Source: Pseudarthrobacter sp.
GTDB taxonomy: Bacteria; Actinomycetota; Actinomycetes; Actinomycetales; Micrococcaceae
Assembly (NCBI GenBank): GCA_031178005.1
Contig: JAPSJV010000021.1
Coordinates: 1-49,324, forward strand
Length of the DNA: 49,324 nt
Direction: 5' to 3'
A program made the translations under genes and the position numbers. A model generated the notes under the pieces. It was not told where the DNA came from and ran no database searches. It saw nothing but the letters and a program-made list of their open reading frames with translations. Every line of letters begins with the position of its first letter. Within the stretch, counting starts at the first letter, position 1. Positions 1 through 8,452 of the stretch are shown piece by piece.

Positions 1-193
1 TGAGGCCCAATTCAGCACTTAGTTCCCTCGGAACAGGTACCTGCGTTGTTGACCGGGGGCCGCCTTCGAGCGGGATGATTCCTCGCGCAACAGCTTGGCC
101 ATCGAGCTCAAAGGTCCATCTGAGCTGGAGCCCCGACAAGGGGGTGAAAGAGCGCAGTGATTGGACGTTCCAGCCCCGAATCCCGCCGGTCAT
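1..193 (-). pseudogene. Fragment resembling a glycoside hydrolase family 2 (beta-galactosidase) late domain, runs off left edge
   Basis: On the minus strand an open frame from an ATG at 193 reads out of the window. It contains LQLRWTFELDGQAVARG and TTQVPVPRELSAEL, which resemble the Ig-like late domain of beta-galactosidases (typically W-x-L-x-x-DG-x-x-V followed by a strand ending in V-x-L-P). A stop codon lies in frame about 20 bases upstream of the ATG and there is no clear ribosome site. The piece may therefore be the broken middle of a larger gene, or a gene start I misjudge. The family assignment rests on motif resemblance only. Confidence 0.3.
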
Positions 194-604
194 GATTGCT
201 GATCTGTCGTCTCACGGCGTTCAACCTGCCAGCGGTTGATCTGAGATCCGCCGGAGGGTTCAAGTTCAACCGATCCGCGCCCTGAACCGGACCGACGCCT
301 ACCAAGGTGTTGTAGATCACAAGACTATGTGTTTTGATTATATCGCCGTGTTGAAATAACGCCAAAGTTGCCAAAAATCATAGTTACTTTGTTTATAGTG
401 GCGCGGTCAAACCCGATACCCGCTGCGTGCCGGCGCCCTCAAGGAGTAGGGAGGGCGAACACTTGCCCCCTGGCGCTACCCACGGCGTGAAAGCACCAAA
501 CGCAGAAGAGCCTGGCATGGAAAATGGGGCCGCACTCATGGCTGCCGTTTCAGGGCTCGACACCAGACAGAGTCCCCGTTCATCAGTATTTTTTGGAGAA
601 TCAC
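194..604. other. Intergenic region, no gene seen
   Basis: There is no convincing coding frame here; the short open frames lack ribosome sites and protein-like composition. The stretch 340-400 is AT-richer than the rest, with a possible -10 (TATAGT, 394-399) for the downstream secreted protein. I could not match a well-spaced -35 to it. Confidence 0.4.
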
Positions 605-2089
605 ATGAAAAATAAATGGCTAGCACGCGCGACGGTCACAGGGATGGTCCTGGCTATCCCGGCGATCTTTACTTCCGCGCCTTCATTCGCCGAAGCGGCG
701 GGCTCACAATACTTTGTGGACTGCGCCGCCGCTACCGCGGGAACCGGAAGCGCCGCATCGCCGTGGAACTCTCTTCAGCAAGCCAACGCCCAGGTGTTCG
801 GACCCGGCGACCAGCTCCTTTTTAAGAAAGGAAGCACCTGCAAAGGGATGCTGAAGCCATCCGGCTCCGGCACCCCGGACGATGCTTTTACCATTAGCGA
901 CTACGGCACTTCTGACGACCGGGCCGTAATCGCCGGCCAGGGCGGACCTGCAGCCGTTCACCTCTTCGACAATGAACATATTGTTTTGAAGAACCTCGAG
1001 ATCACAAATGATGTACTCCCAGCTTCCCAGCGCCGTGGTGTGCTCGTGGAGATCAAGGACATCGGCACCGGTACGGGCTACGACCTCGAAAATTTGTATA
1101 TTCACGATGTGTGGGGCGGAGACCTGAAGGGTCCGAACGGCAGTCAAGGAATCGGCTTCAAAGTCTCGGGAAACTCTGTTCCCACCAAATTCGATGACGT
1201 CCACATCGTTGGAAACCGCTTGGAACACATTGACCGTCAAGCCATCGTCACCGTTCTGAGCACCTGGAGCGCCCGGCCAGAAGTGTCGCCAACGCCGGTG
1301 ACCAACTGGCTCGCTTCGACCAACATCGTTGTCGAGCACAATACGCTCTCAGATATCGGCGGCGACGGCATCGTCATGAACACGACTGACGGAGCAATCG
1401 TTCAGCGCAATACCGTGACCGGGTTCCAGTTGCGCTCTGCTGGTTACAACGCCGGCATCTGGCCCTTCAACACCGACAACTCCACCTTTCAGTACAACGA
1501 TGTTTCAGGTGGCGGAAATACGCTCGACGGCATGGCCTACGACGTGGACCAAGGCAACATCAACACAACCTTCCAGTACAACTACAGCCACGACAACGCG
1601 GGAGGCTTCTTCCTGCTCTGCAACAACGGCCCCGGCCTCATCAGGAACGCCGACATTCACCACAACCTGAGCATCAATGACTCCTTCCGAGGACTTGAGA
1701 ATTGCAGAGGCGCGGTAGAAAGCGCTGAGTTCCACCAGAACTGGATCTACATCGGCGATGGCATCAGCCAAACCGTCGTCAACGAAAACACGACAAACCT
1801 CCGCACCGTTCAGTTCCAAAACAACATAGTTGTCAAGGAAGGAGCAGGGGCGGCCAGCTTCAAGTTGCTCTCCGGCGGTTACACGTTCGCATGTAACGAA
1901 TTCACTGGAACCACTCTCACCCCCGTGCAGTCAGCCGCGGGTGACGCCTGCCAGCCGATCCCGGCTGCATCACACGGAGTGAACCAGGGTCTCATCCAAA
2001 AGGTCCTCGACGGCGACCACGCGACGACATCAGTACAGGATTCCCTCTCGCGCATCTTCGGAGCAGGGTCTTCTGCGGGGCAAAAATAA
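605..2089 (+). CDS. Secreted right-handed parallel beta-helix protein
   Basis: A 494-residue protein starting at ATG 605 behind GGAG at 595-598. The frame is open further upstream to 524, but the start at MKNKW gives a proper signal peptide: K/R-rich n-region, hydrophobic TGMVLAIPAIF, and an A-x-A type site near SFA/EAA. The mature part has an N-terminal cap (QYFVDCAAATAGTGSAASPW) and repeated N- and V-rich strands such as NIVVEHNTLSDIGGDGIVM and TTFQYNYSHDNAGG. These are characteristic of parallel beta-helix proteins, including polysaccharide lyases and surface carbohydrate enzymes. The substrate cannot be told. Six cysteines are present and no anchor is visible. AT content is higher than in neighbouring genes, which could indicate acquisition. 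Confidence 0.8.
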   Translation: MKNKWLARATVTGMVLAIPAIFTSAPSFAEAAGSQYFVDCAAATAGTGSAASPWNSLQQANAQVFGPGDQLLFKKGSTCKGMLKPSGSGTPDDAFTISDYGTSDDRAVIAGQGGPAAVHLFDNEHIVLKNLEITNDVLPASQRRGVLVEIKDIGTGTGYDLENLYIHDVWGGDLKGPNGSQGIGFKVSGNSVPTKFDDVHIVGNRLEHIDRQAIVTVLSTWSARPEVSPTPVTNWLASTNIVVEHNTLSDIGGDGIVMNTTDGAIVQRNTVTGFQLRSAGYNAGIWPFNTDNSTFQYNDVSGGGNTLDGMAYDVDQGNINTTFQYNYSHDNAGGFFLLCNNGPGLIRNADIHHNLSINDSFRGLENCRGAVESAEFHQNWIYIGDGISQTVVNENTTNLRTVQFQNNIVVKEGAGAASFKLLSGGYTFACNEFTGTTLTPVQSAAGDACQPIPAASHGVNQGLIQKVLDGDHATTSVQDSLSRIFGAGSSAGQK

Positions 2090-2503
2090 CCCTTGACCGG
2101 CCAGCGGGGTTGATGCCGAAAACTTCAGGAACATAGCAGATCTGCGGTGAAACGCACTCTTCATGTAACGGGAGGCGAAATGCTACAGCGGTCGCTGAGG
2201 TGCCCCGTAAATAAATCAATATCCCTGCGGCGTCCCGAACCAACATGGTCACGGGGCGCCGCGGGCGCATCCAAAACCGACGGCAAGGAACTTATACTGC
2301 AATGCTTCCGCGGAACGGTCCTGACATTCCTTGACGTCGGAACGGAATTCGTCGTAATCAATTGCCACTTAAGGTGCTTCTCATTTCTGACGTATCTACG
2401 GTGCTCTTACTGACGAGACTGACACGCACACCAATGCGCCGTTGTTCCTTTGTCGGGAGAACGGGATGAGGGCAGCGCCAGGCTACTACGCGGTCCGCAT
2501 CGG
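2090..2503. other. Gene-free region
   Basis: About 400 bases lie between the beta-helix gene and the terminator of the minus-strand kinase. Composition is mixed and lower in GC than its surroundings, with only short frames lacking ribosome sites. I see no RNA gene or repeat in it. Confidence 0.4.
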
Positions 2504-2542
2504 CGCGTCCCCGCGACCTGAGGTACAGGTCGCGGGGACGCG
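2504..2542 (-). terminator. Strong hairpin, probable terminator of the kinase/amidase transcript
   Basis: A perfect 17-bp stem (arm CGCGTCCCCGCGACCTG, 2504-2520) with loop AGGTA lies 50 bases past the kinase stop on the minus strand. There is no T tract, as is common in high-GC actinobacteria. The apex CCTGAGGTACAGG nearly matches that of the hairpin at 22766-22811. Confidence 0.6.
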
Positions 2543-2591
2543 GCTAACGCTGGCGGACGTGCCAGGCCGGCAAGTGGAGCCGGGCCCGGGT

Positions 2592-3185
2592 TTAGCCGGG
2601 GGAGTGGGCCGGTACCCTGGCGCCCAACGTGACGTACGCCGAAAGCCGCCGGCCGACGTCGTCAGTGGAACCGTTGGCGTCCACCTCGGTAAAGCCGGGA
2701 TATTCTGGCAGCCGCCGGTACGCGGCACGGAGCGCAGCGAGGTCCGCCAGCGATTCCTCGTCCGTCCCGCGGGCAGTAATCCGCTGATGGGCGGTGGCCG
2801 GCTGGACGTCCAGGTGCAGGTGGAGGTCCGGCGCGGGAAGGACGCCAAGAAGCCAGGGCAGGAACCAGCCGCGCGGCAGGCCCTTGGCCTCGCGGAGGGC
2901 CAGTTGGCAGTGCAGGTGCCGGTCCATCACCACCAGGCCGTTGGCCCGGGAGGCCTGTACATGGGAGAGCAGGACGTTGAAAACCCGGATCGTGGTTTCG
3001 ATCGCGTCCATCAGCCGGACCGGGAGCCGGATCCTGGTCCGCGCACCCCAGAGAGACATGGTGCGGCGCCCCGCGTGGTTGGCCAGAAGCAGCGCCTCGC
3101 CGCCCTCGGACCGGGCGGATTCCACCAGGGCGTGGGCCGCCGTCGACTTTCCGGAACCGTCGATTCCAGTCAAAACTATGATCAG
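2592..3185 (-). CDS. P-loop nucleotide kinase of the thymidylate/nucleoside kinase type
   Basis: A roughly 197-residue protein with a Walker A motif GIDGSGKST at its very N-terminus and a later VVMDRHLHCQLALREAKGL, resembling the DR(Y/H) segment of dTMP-like kinases. A TTG at 3173 would cut off the first beta strand. A CTG at 3185 gives MIIVLTGIDGSGKST and sits 5 bases after GGAGGAGG (3191-3198), so I prefer CTG although it is a rare start. It lies downstream of the amidase on the same strand and the stop is followed by a hairpin. The phosphoryl acceptor is unknown and may not be a nucleotide. Confidence 0.65.
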   Translation of the reverse strand: MIIVLTGIDGSGKSTAAHALVESARSEGGEALLLANHAGRRTMSLWGARTRIRLPVRLMDAIETTIRVFNVLLSHVQASRANGLVVMDRHLHCQLALREAKGLPRGWFLPWLLGVLPAPDLHLHLDVQPATAHQRITARGTDEESLADLAALRAAYRRLPEYPGFTEVDANGSTDDVGRRLSAYVTLGARVPAHSPG

Positions 3186-3277
3186 AGTGGCCTCCTCCCG
3201 CCACCTTGTACAACGGGGCGGGAGGAGGGAACGTGCCTTGTTGAGAGTGAGGTCACACCCCGGGGCGCGTCTCCGGA

Positions 3278-4999
3278 CTATGCATCCTGCTGGATCCGGG
3301 GCGTCCGGGGCGGTGCGCTCCGGCGTGTTCCGGTGGCTTCGAATGCGGCCGCCAGCCCCAGCAGCGACGTGTCCTCATAGGCCCGCCCGGCAAAGGTCAG
3401 GCCCACCGGCATGCCGGTGTCGGACATGGTGCCCATCGGCACAGTGACGGTCGGAATGCCCAGATGCCGCGGCACCAGGTTGCCGTTGGCTACCCATACG
3501 CCGTTCCGCCAGCCGAGGTCCGCAGACGCCGGGTTAACGTCCATGTCCGCCGGCCCGACGTCCGCCACTGCCGGGAACAGGACGGCGTCCAGCCGGAGGC
3601 CGTCCATCCATTCCTCCAGATCGAGTTTGCGCGTCAGTTCCAGGCCGCGGACTCCCGGCCCCAGCTCCGGAATCTCCGTGAACTGCTCAACCCCGTGCTC
3701 GCGGATGTGCGTCGGGTAGGTGGCGATGTCGTCGTCGAACCCGGTGTAGCGGTCCGGCAGGGCACCTTCCGGGTGGGGAAAGATTTTGGAACCGTCGACG
3801 CCGGCAAGGGAGTCCAGCGCCGGGTCGCCGTTGGCCGCGAGAAAGTCATCCCACGCCCACGCGGAGAGGTCCACGATTTCGCGCTGCAGGTACTCCGGGC
3901 TGACCAGGCCGCGGGTGGCGATGGTTGGTGCGCCGGGACGGTCGCCTTCATAGTTGGACACCACAGGGAAATCGAGCATGATCACCTCGGCGCCGGCGGC
4001 TTCCAGGTCGCGGCGGGCCGCCTCCCACAGCTCGATCACGGACGCGCGGGTCTCGATGCGCTGGCCCGTGGGCCCGCCGATTCCGGGCTTTTCGCTGGTC
4101 CCGGCATCGGGATCGGCGTTGACGTACATGCGCGGCACCCCGAAGCGCTTGCCCCGCAGCGCCGCCCGGCCGCCGTCGGAATCAGTGGGGGCCAGCGCCG
4201 GGTAGGAGTCCGGCCGCAGCTCGGAGGCCTTGGGGATCTCCACCCACGGCTGCATGCGCCAGAAGTCGCCGCGCGTCTCGGCATCGTCGGCCACGACCAC
4301 GTCCAGGATTTCCAGCAGGTCCGCCATGGTGCGGGTGTGCGGAACCACCACGTCCATGGTGGGAACCAGCGGCCAGTTGCCGCGCACGGAGATGACGCCG
4401 CGGGACGGCGTGTAGGCGCACAAGGCATTGTTCGACGCCGGTGCGCGGCCACTTGACCAGGTCTCTTCCCCCAGTCCGAACGCCGCGAAGCTTGCCGCCG
4501 TCGCGGTTCCGGAACCGTTGGAGGAGCCGGAACCGAAAGCCGCCGTGAGGAAGTCCGCGTTGTACGGGCTTTCGGCGCGGCCGTAGACCCCGCGCTGCAT
4601 GCCGCCATTGGCCATGGGCGGCATGTTGGTCAGGCCGATCAGCACCGCTCCGGCTTCCCGCAGGCGCTCGATGGTGAAGGCGTCTTTCTGCGCCACCAGG
4701 TCCTTGAACGCGGGGGAGCCGGCCGCGGCGGTGAGGCCCTTGGCCAGGTAGCTGTCCTTGGCGGTGTAGGGGACGCCGTCCAAGGGCCCGAGGCTTTCGC
4801 CGCGGGCCCGCCGCCGGTCTGAAGCGTGGGCGTCCGCCCGGGCCTCCGGGTTCATGACCACCACCGCGTTGAGTTCGCCGTCGTACGCTTCGATCCGCTC
4901 CAGATAAGCGTCCAGGAGCTCCACCGCCGTCGTTTCGCCGGACTCCAGCGCCGCCCGCAGCCGGGCGATGGAGGCCTCGACGACGTCGAACCGCGCCAT
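3278..4999 (-). CDS. Amidase signature family hydrolase
   Basis: A 573-residue serine amidase. The catalytic triad can be placed: Lys81 in DGVPYTAKDS, cis-Ser159 in GSGSSNGS, and nucleophile Ser183 in EETWSSGRAPAS, which aligns with the usual DTGGSIRxPA. The 24-residue spacing between the serines fits the family. Its ATG overlaps the stop of the agmatine deiminase gene (TAATG), so the two are translationally coupled. Agmatine deiminase yields N-carbamoylputrescine, normally cut by a nitrilase-type AguB. No AguB is nearby, so I infer this amidase could act on that carbamoyl amine. The family is broad and other ureides or amides are possible. Confidence 0.85.
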   Translation of the reverse strand: MARFDVVEASIARLRAALESGETTAVELLDAYLERIEAYDGELNAVVVMNPEARADAHASDRRRARGESLGPLDGVPYTAKDSYLAKGLTAAAGSPAFKDLVAQKDAFTIERLREAGAVLIGLTNMPPMANGGMQRGVYGRAESPYNADFLTAAFGSGSSNGSGTATAASFAAFGLGEETWSSGRAPASNNALCAYTPSRGVISVRGNWPLVPTMDVVVPHTRTMADLLEILDVVVADDAETRGDFWRMQPWVEIPKASELRPDSYPALAPTDSDGGRAALRGKRFGVPRMYVNADPDAGTSEKPGIGGPTGQRIETRASVIELWEAARRDLEAAGAEVIMLDFPVVSNYEGDRPGAPTIATRGLVSPEYLQREIVDLSAWAWDDFLAANGDPALDSLAGVDGSKIFPHPEGALPDRYTGFDDDIATYPTHIREHGVEQFTEIPELGPGVRGLELTRKLDLEEWMDGLRLDAVLFPAVADVGPADMDVNPASADLGWRNGVWVANGNLVPRHLGIPTVTVPMGTMSDTGMPVGLTFAGRAYEDTSLLGLAAAFEATGTRRSAPPRTPRIQQDA

Positions 5000-6066
5000 T
5001 ATGCCACGCTCCCGCTGGTGCCGTTCGCGGGGGAGCCGGTCAAGGCAGGCTGCTGCTGTGTGATGCAGTGGATGCCACCGCCACGGGCCAGGATGGGCCG
5101 GGCGTCGATAGTGACTACATGGCGCCCGGGGTAGGCCTCGGCGAGAATTTCCGCGGCGAGGGCATCGGCGCGGTCTTCGCCGTAGCCGCAGGCGATTACG
5201 CCGCCGTTTACCACCAGGTGGTTGACGTAGCTCCAGTCCACAAAGCCCTCTTCATCGCGCAGGGTTTCCGGGGCTGGCAGGGGCAGGATGTCGAATGGCT
5301 TTCCGGCGGCGTCAGTCTGCGTCTCCACGAATGCGTGCAGGCTGCGGCTGACCTCGTAGTCCGGGTGCTCCGGGTTGGTCTGGTCGTGCAGCAGGACACG
5401 GCCGGGGCTGGGCAGGGTAGCCACCATGTCGATGTGGCCGCGGGTTCCCAGGTCCTCGTAGTCACGGGTGAGGCCGCGCGGAACCCAGATCACCTTGGTG
5501 GCACCGATGGCGCGGGCCAGCTCGGCCTCAACCCGGGCCTTGTCCGCGTAGGGGTTCCGGCCCGGATCAAGCTGCACGGTTTCGGTAATCAGCACCGTGC
5601 CCGCACCGTCTACGTGGATGGCGCCGCCCTCGTTGACCAGCAGGGAACTCACCAGTTCAGCTCCGGATTGTTCGGACACGAACCGTGCGATTTCCGCGCT
5701 CTTCTGCCATTCGGACCACTTCGGGGCACCCCAGCCGTTGAAGACCCAGTCGACGGCGCCCAGCACGCCCGGGCGCTCGTCGTCCAGCACGTAGGTGGGT
5801 CCGACGTCGCGCATCCAGAACTCGTCCAGGGGAGCCTCGAGCTGCTCAATCCCGCTGCCCAGCATGCGGGCGGCGCGGTCGCGCTCGCTGGGGTCCACCA
5901 CCATGGTGACCGGTTCAAACTCGGCCACGGCGTGGGCGACGGCGGTCCAGGCTGCGTATGCTTCCTCGGCCGAAGCGGCGTCATTGCCAAGCGTCAGGCC
6001 GGTGCGGGGGAATGCCATCCAAGTGCGTTCGTGGGGTGCGGTTTCGGCCGGCATTTTCCAAGCCAT
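4999..6066 (-). CDS. aguA: Agmatine deiminase / peptidyl-arginine deiminase family protein
   Basis: A 355-residue guanidine-modifying enzyme of the agmatine deiminase (PAD_porph) family. The N-terminal PAETAPHERTWMAFP, the WMRDVGPTY block, NEGGAIHVDG, TRGHIDMVA and the C-terminal GGGIHCITQQQP are all typical. The nucleophile is Cys334, with acid and His residues in the two preceding blocks. It should hydrolyse agmatine to N-carbamoylputrescine and ammonia in the cytosol. It is the first gene of a minus-strand set with the amidase, and divergent from a TetR regulator across the 6107-6132 palindrome. The length matches the family. Confidence 0.88.
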   Translation of the reverse strand: MAWKMPAETAPHERTWMAFPRTGLTLGNDAASAEEAYAAWTAVAHAVAEFEPVTMVVDPSERDRAARMLGSGIEQLEAPLDEFWMRDVGPTYVLDDERPGVLGAVDWVFNGWGAPKWSEWQKSAEIARFVSEQSGAELVSSLLVNEGGAIHVDGAGTVLITETVQLDPGRNPYADKARVEAELARAIGATKVIWVPRGLTRDYEDLGTRGHIDMVATLPSPGRVLLHDQTNPEHPDYEVSRSLHAFVETQTDAAGKPFDILPLPAPETLRDEEGFVDWSYVNHLVVNGGVIACGYGEDRADALAAEILAEAYPGRHVVTIDARPILARGGGIHCITQQQPALTGSPANGTSGSVA

Positions 6067-6106
6067 GGGGACTCCTCTGTGGTGCGTGCAGCCGTGCTGC
6101 CCAATC

Positions 6107-6132
6107 CATTGTTGATCGTATGATCAACAATG
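6107..6132. promoter_or_regulatory. Perfect palindrome between aguA and tetR, probable TetR operator
   Basis: The arms CATTGTTGATC (6107-6117) and GATCAACAATG (6122-6132) are exact reverse complements around GTAT. It lies 41 bases before aguA and 29 before the regulator ATG, where it would cover promoter elements of both. Divergent TetR regulators usually bind such sites. Confidence 0.75.
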
Positions 6133-6160
6133 CTGAAAAGTTACTTTAGACTGGTGTGTG

Positions 6161-6808
6161 ATGTCAAGCACCACGCAGAAGCGCGCACGCCGGAAGAACC
6201 CTGCCGAGCGCGCCGCCGAAATCTCCGAAGCAGCCCGGGAAATCGCCCTTGAGCAGGGCCTTTCCGCCATCACGCTGCGCAATGTTGCGGCGCGGGTAGG
6301 GGTGGCCTCGGGCCTGGTGGCGCACTACCAGCCCAACGTGGACGGCTTGGTTGCGGCCACTTTCAGCTCAATTGTGGCTGCCGAAATCCACGAGGTTTCC
6401 GGGATGCTGGCGGCGCTTCCGGGCCCATCGGAGCGGCTGGCGTTCCTGCTGGAAACGCTGATGGAGGGTGGCCGGCTCGACGTCACGGCCGTCTGGGTGG
6501 AGGCTTGGACGCTGGGCCGTCGCAACGAGGCCCTGGCCACCTGCGTGCGCGGCCAGATGGACTCGTGGCAATCAGTGCTGCGGGGCGTGGTGGAGGACGG
6601 TATAGCTGCCGGGCAGTTTGAAACCGAGGATCCAGGCTCCCTTGCATGGCAGATCCTGGGCATGATCGACGGCCTCACCGCACAGTCCCTGGTCCGCTGG
6701 GGTGGCGTCAGCGACCGCGGCACCCACCTGGCCCGTGCCGTCGAAGGCATGGTGGGCGCCGCGCGTGGCTCGCTGCAACCGCAGGCTAGCGGAAAGTCGG
6801 TCAGCTGA
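6161..6808 (+). CDS. TetR family transcriptional regulator
   Basis: A 215-residue repressor-type protein. The N-terminal helix-turn-helix spans about residues 15-60: AREIALEQGLSAITLRNVAARVGVASGLVAHY, with the last tyrosine at the usual place of the recognition-helix end. The C-terminal two thirds is all-helical (SLAWQILGMIDGL), typical of ligand domains. TAGACT at 6147-6152 suggests a near-leaderless transcript starting at GTG 6158 or ATG 6161. It is divergent from aguA with a shared palindrome, so it most likely controls the aguA/amidase unit in response to a polyamine-related ligand. Its last 8 bases overlap the convergent methyltransferase gene. Confidence 0.85.
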   Translation: MSSTTQKRARRKNPAERAAEISEAAREIALEQGLSAITLRNVAARVGVASGLVAHYQPNVDGLVAATFSSIVAAEIHEVSGMLAALPGPSERLAFLLETLMEGGRLDVTAVWVEAWTLGRRNEALATCVRGQMDSWQSVLRGVVEDGIAAGQFETEDPGSLAWQILGMIDGLTAQSLVRWGGVSDRGTHLARAVEGMVGAARGSLQPQASGKSVS

Positions 6809-7463
6809 CGCGCTGGAGGAGTACCACCCCGTCGTCGAGTGTCGCTTCCGTGCCGTTTGGGGCGGTGACGTTTCGAGCACGAACTTCGGCGATCCGGACG
6901 GCCCACAGTTCGCTGTCGAGGTCGAGCTCCACGATCTCCTCGCCGGGTGTGAGGAAATGGTGGTTCTGGTGGGCCTCGGCCGGCGCCCAAGGTGGCATGG
7001 CTGCGTGGGACACGATCAGCAGGTGACCGCCGGGTGCCACGCACGACGCTCCGTTGCGCAGGATCCTTTCCCGGGTCAGGGCCACAGGGGAGTGGAAGAA
7101 GGACGCGGTCACGAGCTGGTAATTGTCCTCGCCCGCCCAGTTCTCCAGATCGACGGCGCTGAACTGAACATTTCCAGGCATCGGACCGACGGCATGAGCC
7201 GCAGCGGTGGCCCGGGCAACGGCGGTGTGGGAGAGATCCAGGCCCAGTGCGTCCCACCCCTGCTGCGCCAACCAGATGGCGTCCCCACCTTCGCCGGAGC
7301 CCAAATCCAGCGCTTTCCCCGGTGCGAGACCGCTGACGACGTCGGCTGTGGTGGCGTTGACCCGTCCGGACCAGATGGCGTCGGCTTCCCGGTAGCGGTT
7401 TTCCCAGAAAGCCACGGGGGTGGCGCCCTGGGCGGGCATATCGGCTTGCTTGTTCTTTTGCAT
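6801..7463 (-). CDS. SAM-dependent methyltransferase, class I
   Basis: A 220-residue Rossmann-fold methyltransferase. The start at ATG 7463 follows AGGAGG with 5-base spacing. An upstream in-frame start would add six residues but has no ribosome site. Motif I is ALDLGSGEGGDAIWLAQQG and is followed by LGLDLSHTAVARA (motif II, acidic end of beta 2) and CVAPGGHLLIVSHA (motif VI region). The N-terminal FWENRYREADAIWSGRVNA is common in the TehB/thiopurine-like methyltransferase group that often handles small molecules. The substrate is unknown. The 3' end overlaps tetR tail to tail. Confidence 0.82.
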   Translation of the reverse strand: MQKNKQADMPAQGATPVAFWENRYREADAIWSGRVNATTADVVSGLAPGKALDLGSGEGGDAIWLAQQGWDALGLDLSHTAVARATAAAHAVGPMPGNVQFSAVDLENWAGEDNYQLVTASFFHSPVALTRERILRNGASCVAPGGHLLIVSHAAMPPWAPAEAHQNHHFLTPGEEIVELDLDSELWAVRIAEVRARNVTAPNGTEATLDDGVVLLQRVS

Positions 7464-7550
7464 GAGAACCTCCTGCAACAAGCTTTCTTTCGCGCGGCTG
7501 AAAAGGCAAAGATTCTTGCCATTTCGGCAACTTTACTGAGGGTTCTAAAA

Positions 7551-7597
7551 ACGGAAACGCACGACGCCGGGAACCCCCCGCCGTCGTGCGTTTCCGT
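7551..7597 (-). terminator. Rho-independent terminator of the malic enzyme-allE operon
   Basis: A perfect 16-bp stem (arm ACGGAAACGCACGACG, 7551-7566, and complement 7582-7597) with a 15-base loop starts 15 bases past the allE stop. On the minus strand it is followed directly by TTTTTAGAAC, so it should stop transcription of that operon. Confidence 0.85.
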
Positions 7598-7611
7598 GTG
7601 TCTCGTGAAGC

Positions 7612-8445
7612 CTATCCCGGCAGCGGTGAGCCGGTCAGGCGCACCTGGCGGTTCATGTCCTTGTACAGCAGGTAGCGGAACTGGCCCGGGCCGCCGGCGT
7701 AGCAGGCCTGCGGGCAGAAGGCGCGCAGCCACATGAAGTCGCCGGCTTCCACCTCAACCCAGTCGTTGTTCAGCAGGTACATGGCCTTGCCCTCGAGGAC
7801 GTACAGGCCGTGTTCCATCACGTGGGTTTCCGGGAACGGGATGACGCCGCCGGGCTGGAACGTGACGATGTTGACCTGCATGTCGTGCGCCAGGTCGCTG
7901 GAGTCCGTAAACCGGGTGGTCTTCCAGACGTCGTTGGTGTCCGGCATGGAGGTGGGCTCCACGTCCTTCTCGTTGGTGACGAAGGACTTGGCCTCGAAGC
8001 CCTCAAGGCGCTCGTAGGCCTTGCGGATCCAGTGGAAGGACACGATGTCCTTGGAGACGTTCTCCAGGCCCCATTCCGAACCGGCGGCGAGGTACGCGTA
8101 GCCGCCCTCTTCGAGCTGGTGCAGTTCACCGTCCAGGGTCAGGTTGACCTGGCCCTTGGTCACGAAGATGACGCCTTCGACGCCGGCCTCAAACTCGGCC
8201 TTGGGGGCGCCGCCGCCGGCAGCGATTTCCACGATCAGCTGGGAGAACGTGGTGGCGAACCCGGAAATGGGCCGCGCGATGATCCAGGAGCGGGTGTTGC
8301 TGAATCCCGGCAGGTTGCTGGTGACGATGTCCGTCATCACGCCCTTGGGAATGACCGTGTAAGCCTCGGTGACAATGGCGCGTTCGGTGGTCAGGTGGGT
8401 CTGCGGCGGCAGGCCGCCCTGAGGGTAGTAGTAATTGCCCATCAT
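7612..8445 (-). CDS. allE: (S)-ureidoglycine aminohydrolase, bicupin
   Basis: A 277-residue bicupin matching the AllE/YlbA family. It has the N-terminal YYYPQGGLPPQT, first cupin barrel around residues 60-130 (VEGVIFVTKGQVNLTLDGE), and second barrel around 185-265 with the metal-site segment HVMEHGLYVLEGKAMYLLN and the C-terminal DFMWLRAFCPQACYAGG. The family is Mn-dependent and converts (S)-ureidoglycine, formed from allantoate, into (S)-ureidoglycolate and ammonia. It is the last gene of the operon malic enzyme-malate synthase-DUF6986-allE, 7 bases after the preceding stop. This puts nitrogen release from allantoin in the same transcript as glyoxylate use. Confidence 0.92.
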   Translation of the reverse strand: MMGNYYYPQGGLPPQTHLTTERAIVTEAYTVIPKGVMTDIVTSNLPGFSNTRSWIIARPISGFATTFSQLIVEIAAGGGAPKAEFEAGVEGVIFVTKGQVNLTLDGELHQLEEGGYAYLAAGSEWGLENVSKDIVSFHWIRKAYERLEGFEAKSFVTNEKDVEPTSMPDTNDVWKTTRFTDSSDLAHDMQVNIVTFQPGGVIPFPETHVMEHGLYVLEGKAMYLLNNDWVEVEAGDFMWLRAFCPQACYAGGPGQFRYLLYKDMNRQVRLTGSPLPG

Positions 8446-8452
8446 TGGATCC

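Noticed and set aside
108..374. 88-codon minus-strand frame near the left edge
   Set aside because: Composition is not protein-like. A different frame of the same strand gives the glycoside hydrolase-like sequence.
2442..3380. Plus-strand frame covering the kinase and its downstream hairpin
   Set aside because: It reads through a 17-bp perfect hairpin and opposite a clear P-loop protein; no ribosome site.
3464..4456. Long open frame on the plus strand opposite the amidase
   Set aside because: It is the antisense reading of a high-GC gene with clear family motifs; it has no ribosome site or recognisable protein character.
5068..6123. 351-codon frame on the plus strand opposite agmatine deiminase
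   Set aside because: It mirrors the codon pattern of aguA and runs through the aguA-tetR palindrome; no motifs.
7486..7504. TTTCGCGCGGCTGAAAAGG upstream of the methyltransferase, similar to the purine operator
   Set aside because: It matches only about as well as chance (no core CATTG) and the gene has no purine link; kept as a caution about weak matches.
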